A stretch of 64,000 nt of DNA from assembly GCA_039978075.1 (NCBI GenBank), contig JBDWCA010000002.1, positions 434,001-498,000 on the forward strand, written 5' to 3'. Below are positions 26,312 through 34,716 of this stretch, piece after piece (positions within the stretch are counted from its first letter, which is position 1; each line of letters starts with the position of its first letter). A model generated the notes under the pieces. It did not search any database. It had not been told where the DNA came from and saw only the letters and a list, made by a program, of their open reading frames with translations. Source of the DNA: Anderseniella sp039978075 (lineage in GTDB: Bacteria > Pseudomonadota > Alphaproteobacteria > Rhizobiales > Aestuariivirgaceae). Position numbers and translations under genes: made by a program.

Positions 26312-27262
26312 ATGGCTAAGGCATTCGCGTCACAAGGCGACCTCGAAGAAAAGAAAATCAGCTTTACCGAAATCGGGGACGGTCTCTATGCGTTTACTGC
26401 CGAAGGAGATCCGAATTCAGGAGTCATCATCGGTGACGACTCTGTCATGGTCGTCGAGGCGCAGGCGACACCACGGCTTGCGCAGAAAGTAATCGATTGC
26501 ATCAGGTCTGTTACCGACAAGCCTATCACCCATCTGGCGCTGACCCACTATCACGCGGTGCGTGTGCTGGGTGCATCGGCGTTCGGGGCGCAGCAAGTCA
26601 TCATGTCCGACACTGCCCGCGCCATGGTGGTCGAGCGCGGTCAGGAAGACTGGGACAGCGAATTCGGCCGGTTTCCACGCCTGTTTCAGGGTCACGAAAG
26701 CATTCCCGGGCTGACATGGCCAACGACCACCTTCTCTGAAAGCATGACCGTGTATATGGGCAAACGGCAGGTCAATCTCATGCATATCGGCAGGGCGCAC
26801 ACGGCCGGCGACATTGTCATCCATGTGCCTGATCAGAATGTCATGTTCACCGGCGACATCGTTGAATACCACTCTGCGTGTTATTGCGGCGACGGACACT
26901 TCGCCGACTGGGGGGATACCCTGGACACCCTGAAATTTTTTGACGTCGACGCCATCGCACCGGGACGTGGTGACGCGCTGGTCGGCAAGGAGATGGTCGA
27001 AAAGTCCATCGAGAACACGCGTGATTTCATCGACAGCACCTATCGGCCTGCTGCCCGGGTGGCGGCCCGGGGCGGCACTCTCAAACAGGCCTGGGATGCA
27101 GTGCGCGCCGAGTGTGATCCGAAATTTTCCGACTACGCCATCTATGAACACTGCCTGCCGTTCAATGTATCGCGAGCCTATGACGAGGCGCGCGGGCTGG
27201 ATACACCGCGCATCTGGACGGACAAGCGCGACATTGAAATGTGGGAAGAACTGCAAGGGTAG
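26312..27262 (+). CDS. metallo-beta-lactamase-fold protein with altered metal motif
   Basis: The 316-residue protein has the fold's alternating strands and a GRAHTAGDIVIHVPD segment (H163) and TGDIVEYHS (D182). The normal first motif HxHxDH is instead H79-Y-H81-A-V83-R84 in LALTHYHAVRVLG, so the usual Asp and third His are missing. At most one metal site looks complete. Relatives occur in aromatic-acid operons, where a hydrolase role is only presumed. It lies between fahA and the flavin hydroxylase and starts behind AAGGAAACAAC. Its reaction is unknown. Confidence 0.85.
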   Translation: MAKAFASQGDLEEKKISFTEIGDGLYAFTAEGDPNSGVIIGDDSVMVVEAQATPRLAQKVIDCIRSVTDKPITHLALTHYHAVRVLGASAFGAQQVIMSDTARAMVVERGQEDWDSEFGRFPRLFQGHESIPGLTWPTTTFSESMTVYMGKRQVNLMHIGRAHTAGDIVIHVPDQNVMFTGDIVEYHSACYCGDGHFADWGDTLDTLKFFDVDAIAPGRGDALVGKEMVEKSIENTRDFIDSTYRPAARVAARGGTLKQAWDAVRAECDPKFSDYAIYEHCLPFNVSRAYDEARGLDTPRIWTDKRDIEMWEELQG

Positions 27263-27274
27263 GAGTGGAAACGC

Positions 27275-28894
27275 ATGGCGCAGTATCACTACACACCCTT
27301 TGAGTATCACAAGCCGCCGGGGCTTACGAGGAAGGAAGATCGCCACGACGTGGTTATCGTCGGCGCCGGTCCGATTGGCCTGGCCATGGCCATCGACCTC
27401 GCGCTGCGTGGCGTCAGCAGCGTGGTGCTCGACGACAACGATGTGGTGTCGGTCGGCTCACGGGCAATCTGCTGGGCAAAGCGGACGCTGGAAATCTTTG
27501 ACCGGCTGGGCGTTGGCGAACGAATGCTGGACAAGGGCGTGACCTGGAAGGTTGGCCGCCTGTTTCACGGCAAGGATGAAGTCTACAACTTCGACCTGCT
27601 GCCGGAAGACGGTCACAAGTACCCGGCATTCATCAATCTCCAGCAATACTATGTTGAACAGTATCTGGTGGATCGGGTGCGCGATTTCCCGGACCTGATT
27701 GACCTCAGATTCAAGAACCAGGTGGTGGACCACAAGGACCATGGTGATCATGTCGTCTTGCAGGTCGAAACGCCGGACGGCGCTTATGATCTGGAGGCAG
27801 GGTATTTCATTGCCTGCGACGGGGCAGGCTCTGCCACCAGAGGCCGCATGGGGCTTGCATTTGACGGTCAGACGTTCGAGGAGCATTTCCTGATTGTCGA
27901 TGTGGAAATGCAGGATAGTCCGTTTGCCACCGATCAGCCCGAGAGGTGGTTCTGGTTTGAACCACCCTTCCACCCGGGACAATCGGCACTGCTTCACCAG
28001 CAGCCGGATAATATCTACCGTATTGATCTGCAGTTGGGGCCCGACGCGGATCCTGCCGGTGAGGCTGCTGAGGAAAAAGTCATCCCGCGCATCAAGGCGA
28101 TTGTCGGTGACAAGCCGTTCAACCTCGACTGGATGAGCGTCTACAAGTTCAGGTGTGCAAAGCTCGACCGGTTTGTGCACAACCGGGTGCTGTTTGTCGG
28201 TGACAGCGCCCATGTCGTCAGCCCGTTTGGCGCGCGCGGCGGGAATGGCGGTATCCAGGATGTCGATAATCTGGGCTGGAAGCTTGCAGCGGTTCTGGCC
28301 GGTGCGGCTGATCCTGAGCTGCTGGATACCTATCACGACGAGCGCAGCCACGGCTCGCAGGAAAACATTATGAACTCGTCACGCGCGACGAACTTCATGA
28401 CCCCGAAAACACCAATGGAAGCCGTGTTTCGCAACGAGGTCCTGAAGCTGGCGCATGACCTGCCGTTTGCACGCAAGCTCATCAATTCGGGACGGCTTTC
28501 CGTGCCGTGCTCGCTTGAGGGCGGTGCGCTCCAGAGCGAAGGTGATTGCGTGGTGGGGTCAGGCCATGCAGTGGTCGATGCTCCGTTGCGGAACCGGGAA
28601 TGGCTGGTCGAACGGTTGCAGGGTGATTTTCTGCTTGCCGGCTTCGGTGATGTAAAAGTGCCTGAAGTATCCGGCCTGAGCCGCCTGGGCGTTGGCCACA
28701 GTTCAGATGAGTATCCATGTGTCGAGCCTGCAAACGAGTATGCGGTTTCCAGATATGGTGACGGCTCGATTTACCTGTTCCGGCCCGACGGACATGTTGC
28801 TGCGTCTTTCTCCAGCAGCGATGTGAACCTGATTTCCGCAGCGTTCGACAGGGCGCGCGGACTGACAAAAAACCCAGCTGGAGGCTCATCATGA
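27275..28894 (+). CDS. mhaA: FAD-dependent aromatic hydroxylase, probably 3-hydroxyphenylacetate 6-hydroxylase large component
   Basis: The 539-residue flavoprotein monooxygenase has a dinucleotide-binding VVIVGAGPIGLAMAIDLALRG (residues ~26-46), a substrate/FAD segment VSVGSRAICWAKRTLEIFDR, and the second FAD motif RVLFVGDSAHVVSPFGARGG. It is of the phenol hydroxylase/MhpA class. It overlaps the DUF2783 gene by ATGA; in Pseudomonas putida the flavoprotein MhaA works with a tiny coupling protein MhaB to make homogentisate from 3-hydroxyphenylacetate. The neighbours hmgA, fahA and maiA support that role here. The exact substrate remains an inference. Confidence 0.85.
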   Translation: MAQYHYTPFEYHKPPGLTRKEDRHDVVIVGAGPIGLAMAIDLALRGVSSVVLDDNDVVSVGSRAICWAKRTLEIFDRLGVGERMLDKGVTWKVGRLFHGKDEVYNFDLLPEDGHKYPAFINLQQYYVEQYLVDRVRDFPDLIDLRFKNQVVDHKDHGDHVVLQVETPDGAYDLEAGYFIACDGAGSATRGRMGLAFDGQTFEEHFLIVDVEMQDSPFATDQPERWFWFEPPFHPGQSALLHQQPDNIYRIDLQLGPDADPAGEAAEEKVIPRIKAIVGDKPFNLDWMSVYKFRCAKLDRFVHNRVLFVGDSAHVVSPFGARGGNGGIQDVDNLGWKLAAVLAGAADPELLDTYHDERSHGSQENIMNSSRATNFMTPKTPMEAVFRNEVLKLAHDLPFARKLINSGRLSVPCSLEGGALQSEGDCVVGSGHAVVDAPLRNREWLVERLQGDFLLAGFGDVKVPEVSGLSRLGVGHSSDEYPCVEPANEYAVSRYGDGSIYLFRPDGHVAASFSSSDVNLISAAFDRARGLTKNPAGGSS

Positions 28895-29094
28895 ACGACA
28901 AGGGTGCGGAAAAAGATGGTTTGGGCGCCGACGGCGATGCTTTTTACGAAGCGCTGATGGCCGCGCATGACGGGCTGGACGAGATACAAGGCCACGCCCT
29001 GAACGCGCGGCTGGTGCTGTTGATGGCCAACGAGATCGGCGATATGACAGCGCTTGCCGCGATCCTGCAGACAGCGCGCAAGTTCGATGACTGA
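28891..29094 (+). CDS. mhaB: DUF2783 small protein, probable hydroxylase coupling protein
   Basis: The 67-residue acidic, helical protein has the DUF2783 pattern: FYEALMAAHDGLDEIQGHAL and NARLVLLMANEIGDMTALAAI. Its size and position, overlapping the flavin hydroxylase stop by four bases and followed by an eight-base overlap into maiA, match the small coupling component (MhaB-like) of two-part 3-hydroxyphenylacetate hydroxylase. Coupling NADH use to ring hydroxylation is the assumed role. The symbol is given by analogy. Confidence 0.75.
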   Translation: MNDKGAEKDGLGADGDAFYEALMAAHDGLDEIQGHALNARLVLLMANEIGDMTALAAILQTARKFDD

Positions 29095-29716
29095 CAGCGT
29101 CATCCTGCATGACTATTGGCGGTCATCCGCAGCATACCGGGTTCGCATAGCTCTCAATCTGGCAGGCATCAGTTATCAGTCCACCGAAGTCAACCTGCTG
29201 GATAAATTACACAAGTCCCGTGAGTACCTTGCGCTTAATCCGCAAGGGCTGGTGCCGGCACTTGAGATTGACGGGCACATTCTGACCCAGTCACTGGCGA
29301 TAATCGGCTATCTCAGCGAGACACGGGCATTAACGGTGTTGCCCGACGAGCCATACGCCAGGGCCCGGGTCAAGGCGGCGGCAATGGCTTTGTCCATCGA
29401 TCTGCATCCGGTCTGCAATCTTCAGGTTGTCGACTATGCAACCGGCGCCGATGAACCGGCCAGGCGCAAGTGGATGCAGCATTTCATCACGCCGGGGCTG
29501 GCAGCATTTGAAAAGCTGATCGAAGGCTTTGATGGCCCTTATTGTTGCGGGGACCAACCATCACTGGCGGACATCTGCATGGTGCCGCAACTGTACAATG
29601 CAGACCGCTGGGGCGCGATGTATGGCGCATGCGCGAAGATCTTAGAGGCCCAAGCGGCCTGCAAGGCAAACCCGGCCTTCACCGCGGCACATCCCGACAT
29701 GGTCAGCCCCGTCTGA
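29087..29716 (+). CDS. maiA: maleylacetoacetate isomerase
   Basis: The 209-residue glutathione transferase-zeta-type protein has the catalytic loop HDYWRSSAAYRVRIALNLAG with the SSAAYR motif typical of maleylacetoacetate isomerases, LNPQGLVPALEIDGHILTQS, and PTLADICLVPQ-like text reading PSLADICMVPQLYNA. It turns maleylacetoacetate into fumarylacetoacetate using glutathione, linking hmgA and fahA. The ATG at 29087 is preferred to 29054 because homology begins there. It is the last gene of the operon, 51 bases before the tRNA. Confidence 0.95.
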   Translation: MTDSVILHDYWRSSAAYRVRIALNLAGISYQSTEVNLLDKLHKSREYLALNPQGLVPALEIDGHILTQSLAIIGYLSETRALTVLPDEPYARARVKAAAMALSIDLHPVCNLQVVDYATGADEPARRKWMQHFITPGLAAFEKLIEGFDGPYCCGDQPSLADICMVPQLYNADRWGAMYGACAKILEAQAACKANPAFTAAHPDMVSPV

Positions 29717-29767
29717 AGAAGCTGATAACTGAGCCTGCCGGCAAGGTCGTGAAGTTATTAGAAAGTA

Positions 29768-29844
29768 TGGCGCACCGGGGAAGATTCGAACTCCCGACCC
29801 CCAGATTCGTAGTCTGGTGCTCTATCCAGCTGAGCTACCGGTGC
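29768..29844 (-). tRNA. tRNA-Arg (anticodon ACG)
   Basis: The 77-base minus-strand gene folds as a full cloverleaf: acceptor stem GCACCGG/CCGGTGC, D arm GCTC...GAGC, anticodon stem CCAGA/TCTGG with loop CTACGAA (anticodon ACG), T arm GGGAG-TTCGAAT-CTTCC, discriminator G and an encoded CCA. The ACG anticodon would be edited to ICG to read CGN codons. A 64-base partial copy lies at 19486-19549 in the same direction, so this gene probably marks the right border of an old island. Confidence 0.97.
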
Positions 29845-29962
29845 CCTCAAGGCGGGATGGTTATCCCGCGTTCAGCGTCAAGTGATGTGCTGAAGACTGG
29901 ACGTATCTAGCCGGTTGTTCCGGTAAACGCAAGCGCCGGATTGGAGACATTTGCGAATTGTC

Positions 29963-30970
29963 TTACGCAGACCCCCAGGCATCGTGGCCATGCAGGGGCT
30001 GTGCACTGGTCATGGCCCGCCCGATCGCCCGTGACAGGCAGTCAGCGGCAACTGATCCCAACATGGCAAGCGCTTCCGCCGGCTGATCTCCCAGCGCCGT
30101 TTTGCCGGTCGCGAGGGCAAAAACCGTATCACCATCATAGGGCGTATGGATGGGGCGGATGGCGCGGGCCATGCCGTCCGACGCCATGATCGCCAGTCTC
30201 TGTGCCTCAGCTTTCGTGAGCACGGCATCGGTTGCGACCACGGCAATCGTGGTGTTGGCGCCCGCCGTCCGGGCATTCAGCTTGCTGTCGCCCAGCGGGG
30301 TCAGTGGGACAGGCACGGCGGGAGCCGCAGGTACCGGTCTAAACTCACCGCCCAGTTCAAACGGCCGTGCCCACAGATCATTGCTGGCCGGATTGATGCA
30401 GGAGCCGACCGGATTGAGCGCCACCAGCGACCCGACGGTGAAACCGCCAAATACGCACGATGCACTGCCAAGGCCGCCTTTCAGTTGCCCGGCCGTTGCG
30501 CCATAGCCGGCACCGGTATTACCGAGATCGAAGTCAGTGCCGGCAGCTTCTGCGGCTGCAATGCCCAGTTCACGGTACGGCGGTGTCGCACCCCAGCCCT
30601 TGTCCGGTCCGAAGGTCAAATCAAACAGGATCGCTGACGGTACGATGGGGATGCGCAGCGCTGAACTGCCAAATTTCATGCCCACCCCTTTTTCAGACAG
30701 GAAGGAGATGACGCCGCCGGCGGCATCCAACCCAAACACCGATCCTCCCGATAGGGCAATGCCATGCACCGCATCCACCAGGCAGGCAGGGTCCAGTGCT
30801 GACATGTCGCGCGTGCCGGGCGCTCCGCCACGCACATCTGCTGCCGCCACCACAGGGTCATCCGGCAGCAGCACGGTGACGCCGGTGGAATAGTGTGCGT
30901 TATGCGCGTTGCCGACCTTAAGCCCCGCAATGTCGGTGATCAGGTTTTTCGGACCTGGTGTCATGTTCAT
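29963..30970 (-). CDS. P1 family peptidase (DmpA/S58-like aminopeptidase)
   Basis: The 335-residue protein has the N-terminal nucleophile hydrolase features of the DmpA family: ADVRGGAPGTRDM, VHGIALSGGSVFGLDAAGGV, GNTGAGYGATAG, and the cleavage region GANTTIAVVATDAVL. The aligned nucleophile is Thr after Asn rather than the Ser after Gly of DmpA. Members split themselves at this point into two subunits and then remove N-terminal residues from small peptides, some of them D- or beta-amino acid peptides. It is divergent from the gamma-glutamyltransferase, another peptide/glutathione enzyme. Confidence 0.92.
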   Translation of the reverse strand: MNMTPGPKNLITDIAGLKVGNAHNAHYSTGVTVLLPDDPVVAAADVRGGAPGTRDMSALDPACLVDAVHGIALSGGSVFGLDAAGGVISFLSEKGVGMKFGSSALRIPIVPSAILFDLTFGPDKGWGATPPYRELGIAAAEAAGTDFDLGNTGAGYGATAGQLKGGLGSASCVFGGFTVGSLVALNPVGSCINPASNDLWARPFELGGEFRPVPAAPAVPVPLTPLGDSKLNARTAGANTTIAVVATDAVLTKAEAQRLAIMASDGMARAIRPIHTPYDGDTVFALATGKTALGDQPAEALAMLGSVAADCLSRAIGRAMTSAQPLHGHDAWGSA

Positions 30971-31104
30971 GCCTGATATCTCAACTTCCAGTCGCGTTCA
31001 TCATATTGGCAGATGGTAGGTGTCCTGACATCTTCGTCAATTGCGAAGTTGCAGGCGTGACGGTTAGAATATGGATCGTTGGTTTGTCAGTCCGGATTTT
31101 GCCC

Positions 31105-32859
31105 ATGTCATTGTTTGCCCGATGTTTTGCCCTGTGCCTGTTGTTTGTGGTTGCCGCATGCAGTGACGATGCGCCTCAACGCAAGGCCATGGTCGCCACT
31201 GCCAACACACACGCGACTGACGCGGCTGCCGCAATTCTGGCCAAAGGCGGGTCAGCCACCGATGCCGCCATAACCGCACAACTGGTGCTGACGCTGACCG
31301 AGCCGCAGTCATCCGGCATCGGTGGTGGTCTGTTCATGCTGCACTACAAGGCAGATGATACCTCCATCACCACGTTTGACGGGCGCGAAAAGGCACCGCT
31401 GAACGCCGATGAGACTTTGTTTCTGAAACCCGACGGCAAGCCGCTTGCCTGGCCGGACGCCGCTCTTGGCGGCAGGCCGGTCGGTACACCGGGTGTCATT
31501 TCGGCCTTGTGGAAGGCGCACCGGAAATTCGGCAAGCTGGAATGGGCGACCCTGTTTGAACCCGCCATAAGCCTTGCGGAAAACGGCTTTGCCGTCAGTC
31601 CGCGCCTGCATGCGGCCATCTCCGGTGCTCGCCATCTGAACGCCGACGATGCCGCCGCTGCCATATATTTCCTGGGCGATGGTGATTACGGCGAACCGGA
31701 TGTGGCCGTACCTGTCGGGCATATCCTGAAAAACCAGCCCTATGCCGATACGCTGAAACTGATTGCCGCCGACGGACCTGACGGGTTTTACAAGGGCCCT
31801 GTGGCGCAGGCCATGGTCGATGCGGTGCGGTCCAACGAAGTCAATCCCGGGCTGATGACACTTGCCGACCTGTTGGCCTATGAGGCCATCGAGCGCCAGC
31901 CCGTATGTGCGCCTTATCGCGCTTACCGGGTGTGCGGCATGGGGCCGCCGACCTCCGGCGGGCTGACATCGCTGATGATCCTGGGCCTGCTGGAACCCTA
32001 TAAGCTGTCAAGCCTCGATCCGGATGGCCTGGTGGCCGCTCACCTGTTTGCACAGGCCAGCCGGCTGGCGTTTGCAGACCGCAACCAGTACATGGCCGAC
32101 GCTGATTTTGTCGACGTGCCGGTTGCAGGGCTTTTGGACCGGGACTATCTCAGGTCGCGCAGCAGGTTGATCAACCCGGTTCGCGACATGGGCTCGGCAT
32201 CCCCGGGCACGCCACCGGGATCGGAGGTGGAAAGCCTCGCCGCCGATGCCGGTCTTGTTGAACACGGCACCAGCCATCTGGCGATTGTCGACAGAAACGG
32301 CAACGCCGTATCCATGACCATGAGTGTTGAGCGTGCCTTCGGAGCCCGAATTACCGCCGGTGGCTTTGTGCTCAACAACCAGCTGACGGATTTTTCCTTT
32401 GTCCCGACCAGGGCTGGAAAGCCGGTTGCCAACCGGGTGCAGGCTGGCAAGCGGCCGCGATCTTCCATGTCGCCGTCTCTGGTGCTCAATGATGATGGCA
32501 GCCTGTTTGCCGTTGTTGGCTCGCCTGGCGGCAGCCGCATCATCGGTTATACCGCTCATGCGCTGCTTGGACTGATCGATTGGCAGATGCCGATGCAGCG
32601 GGCTGTGTCGCAACTCCACGTCATCAACCGCAATGGCCGCACCGAACTTGAAGACACTGCGGAGGGCAGTGACCTGGCCGGTACGCTGAACCAGTTCGCC
32701 CGGCTGGCTGCCCCCCTTGCGGACCTTGGCCACACGGTTGAGGTAAAGCCTCTCACCAGCGGCCTGCACGGTATTCGCATCCTGAAAGACGGCCAGATGG
32801 ATGGCGGCGCCGACCCGCGTAGGGAGGGGACCGTTGTTGAGGTGGGCGAAGAGAAGTAG
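31105..32859 (+). CDS. ggt: gamma-glutamyltransferase, lipoprotein
   Basis: The 584-residue protein begins with a lipoprotein signal (LLFVVAAC), so the mature form should be tethered to a membrane by Cys. The frame is open upstream to 30958, but only the ATG at 31105 gives this signal. The self-cleaving nucleophile is T389 in EHGTSHLAIVDRNGNAVS. GIGGGLFMLHY, TTFDGREKAP and SPSLVLND-type segments fit the family. It cleaves or transfers the gamma-glutamyl group of glutathione in the periplasm, allowing glutathione recycling. Confidence 0.93.
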   Translation: MSLFARCFALCLLFVVAACSDDAPQRKAMVATANTHATDAAAAILAKGGSATDAAITAQLVLTLTEPQSSGIGGGLFMLHYKADDTSITTFDGREKAPLNADETLFLKPDGKPLAWPDAALGGRPVGTPGVISALWKAHRKFGKLEWATLFEPAISLAENGFAVSPRLHAAISGARHLNADDAAAAIYFLGDGDYGEPDVAVPVGHILKNQPYADTLKLIAADGPDGFYKGPVAQAMVDAVRSNEVNPGLMTLADLLAYEAIERQPVCAPYRAYRVCGMGPPTSGGLTSLMILGLLEPYKLSSLDPDGLVAAHLFAQASRLAFADRNQYMADADFVDVPVAGLLDRDYLRSRSRLINPVRDMGSASPGTPPGSEVESLAADAGLVEHGTSHLAIVDRNGNAVSMTMSVERAFGARITAGGFVLNNQLTDFSFVPTRAGKPVANRVQAGKRPRSSMSPSLVLNDDGSLFAVVGSPGGSRIIGYTAHALLGLIDWQMPMQRAVSQLHVINRNGRTELEDTAEGSDLAGTLNQFARLAAPLADLGHTVEVKPLTSGLHGIRILKDGQMDGGADPRREGTVVEVGEEK

Positions 32860-32910
32860 GAGAGCTGGAGTGTGTGGGTCGGATAGGGTCGGTCTTGTTC
32901 CGCTCACGCA

Positions 32911-33132
32911 AGCAGCCTGCGGCTGCGTTCCGCTAGGGCGCGCTTCGCGCGGCGGCCGGTCGGCCTTGCCTCAGCACTTCGTGCTTCGGAGGGGAGTTCA
33001 TCACAAGGGTTGTTCAGGGTCGGAGAACGGCCTGAGCGAAGCGAAGAAAGCTGTTCGACCACCAAAACAACTAGGCCCGACGGGCCTCGGGCCGGTCAGG
33101 CCCGCCCCCGCGGAGCGCAGCCGTTAGGCTGC
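32911..33132. repeat. array of short GC-rich hairpins between convergent genes
   Basis: The 316-base space between ggt and the kinase has no credible gene but holds a chain of perfect small stems: GCAGCC-tgc-GGCTGC (32912-32926), GCGCG-ctt-CGCGC (32938-32950), AGCAC-ttc-GTGCT (32973-32985), AGGCCC-gac-GGGCCT (33073-33087), CGGGCC-ggtca-GGCCCG (33088-33104) and GCAGCC-gtta-GGCTGC (33117-33132). The first and last use the same arms. After them, TGAGCGACATCA appears twice (33138, 33162). The genes on both sides end here, so terminator or message-protecting roles are likely. Confidence 0.7.
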
Positions 33133-33175
33133 TTGCCTGAGCGACATCAACTCAACTTGCGTGAGCGACATCACT

Positions 33176-34669
33176 TCACGCACTCCGTTTTCCGCGCCGG
33201 CCTGAATCAACCTCCTGCAACCGGTCTGGAATGCTGATCTGGAACACTGTGCCCGGTTCCGGGCTTTCCACCAGCCGCACGTCACCGCCGTGGGCGCGGA
33301 CCAGTTCGCTGGCAATTGCCAGTCCGAGGCCGGTACCGCCCTGGCGCTGTGACCCGCGAAACGCTTCGAACAGGTGTTCTCTGGCTTTTTCAGGTACACC
33401 GGGTCCGTTGTCGGCGACCTCGATGATGCATTGGCTGTCTTCATGCCGTGCCCGCACCCGGACCTTGCCTCCGCTGCCGCGCGCAATCGAGGTGGCGCCT
33501 TTGTTTTCAACCGCCTCCGCCGCGTTGCGCAACAGGTTCATCAAGACACGGAACAATTGCTCCCGGTCGGCATCCGCATCCATGTCCGCCGCCACCTCAT
33601 TGTAGAAGACCACGTCACTGCCGGCTTCCGTCGTGCTGTGATCCAGCACGTCATCCACCAGTGTGCGCAGATTGAACATCTCACGCCGCGGTGGCGCTTC
33701 CTGCGCCCGGCCGAATTTGAGCGTGTCCTGGCAAAAACCGATAGCCCGGTCCAGGGACGCAATCAGCTTGGGCGCGAACTTCTTCACAGTCGGATCATCA
33801 ACCATCCCCAACCGGTCGGAAATCAGTTGGGCTGACGCCAGCATGTTGCGCAGATCATGACTGACTTTTGAAACCGCAAGTCCTAACGATGCCAGCCGGC
33901 TTTTCTGCGACAGCAGATCAGACAGTTCGGTCTGCATCTGCTTGAGTTCCTGTTCGGCAGCCCCGATTTCATCAGCCCGGCCGGTTGGTTCTATAATGCG
34001 GCTGCGGTCTTCCGGGTTAAGCGCAAAAGCCTGCATATTGCCGGACAGGCGCTGTACCGGACGTACCAGCAGCCGGTTGAGAGCGAAAAACAGCAACGCT
34101 GCCAGAATGAAGGCCAGAAAGACCGAAAGGGTCAGAATGTTGATGGAATAGCGCACCATGGCCTGGAACAGCGGTTTTTCATCCAGCGCCATTTCGATCA
34201 GCGTTCCGCTCATGCTGGACGGCTTGTCCATGACCCCGATGACCCGGTTGCCGCCGTGCAGGAGCGTGGTGAAGGCGTCATAGATCGCCATCATCGGCTT
34301 GTTTTCGCGCAGATCGTAGGATGCTTCCACAATGGGGGCCCTGTCGGGCATAAGCACAAGCTGGCGGGCGTCATTGGTCCTGACCGCCAGAACCAGCACG
34401 CCGGCACGGTCCAGCAACTCCTTGCGCAACAGCGGAGAGATCTCCTGGTTCTGAGCGGCTTCAACCGCCAGAGCGGCAATTTCCGCCGTGGCCGAGCGTT
34501 CTTTCAGCCAGTTGATCCTGAAATTGGCGATTGAGGGCACAAAAACCAGCATTTCGCCAATCATCAGGAACACGGCCGCCATAACCAGAACCTTGGCGGT
34601 CAGCTTGCGATACCATGGTGCACGCCTGCTGGACCGCACAAAATCCTGCTTTTCCGTATCGGTACTCAT
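33176..34669 (-). CDS. sensor histidine kinase
   Basis: The 497-residue inner-membrane protein has a helix at ~26-46, a periplasmic domain at ~50-175, a second helix at ~178-200, then a HAMP-like region and the kinase core: H-box H271 in KVSHDLRNMLASAQL, N-box MNLLRNAAEAV, and G-boxes DNGPGVPEKA and QGGTGLGLAIASELV. It should autophosphorylate on H271 and pass phosphate to a response regulator that is not encoded next to it. It follows the oxidoreductase gene by 47 bases on the same strand, so it may sense redox or envelope stress tied to that enzyme. Confidence 0.94.
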   Translation of the reverse strand: MSTDTEKQDFVRSSRRAPWYRKLTAKVLVMAAVFLMIGEMLVFVPSIANFRINWLKERSATAEIAALAVEAAQNQEISPLLRKELLDRAGVLVLAVRTNDARQLVLMPDRAPIVEASYDLRENKPMMAIYDAFTTLLHGGNRVIGVMDKPSSMSGTLIEMALDEKPLFQAMVRYSINILTLSVFLAFILAALLFFALNRLLVRPVQRLSGNMQAFALNPEDRSRIIEPTGRADEIGAAEQELKQMQTELSDLLSQKSRLASLGLAVSKVSHDLRNMLASAQLISDRLGMVDDPTVKKFAPKLIASLDRAIGFCQDTLKFGRAQEAPPRREMFNLRTLVDDVLDHSTTEAGSDVVFYNEVAADMDADADREQLFRVLMNLLRNAAEAVENKGATSIARGSGGKVRVRARHEDSQCIIEVADNGPGVPEKAREHLFEAFRGSQRQGGTGLGLAIASELVRAHGGDVRLVESPEPGTVFQISIPDRLQEVDSGRRGKRSA

Positions 34670-34716
34670 CTCTGCCTTTACTCAGTCGTCAGCAGAAATG
34701 GTCCAACTGACGGCGG

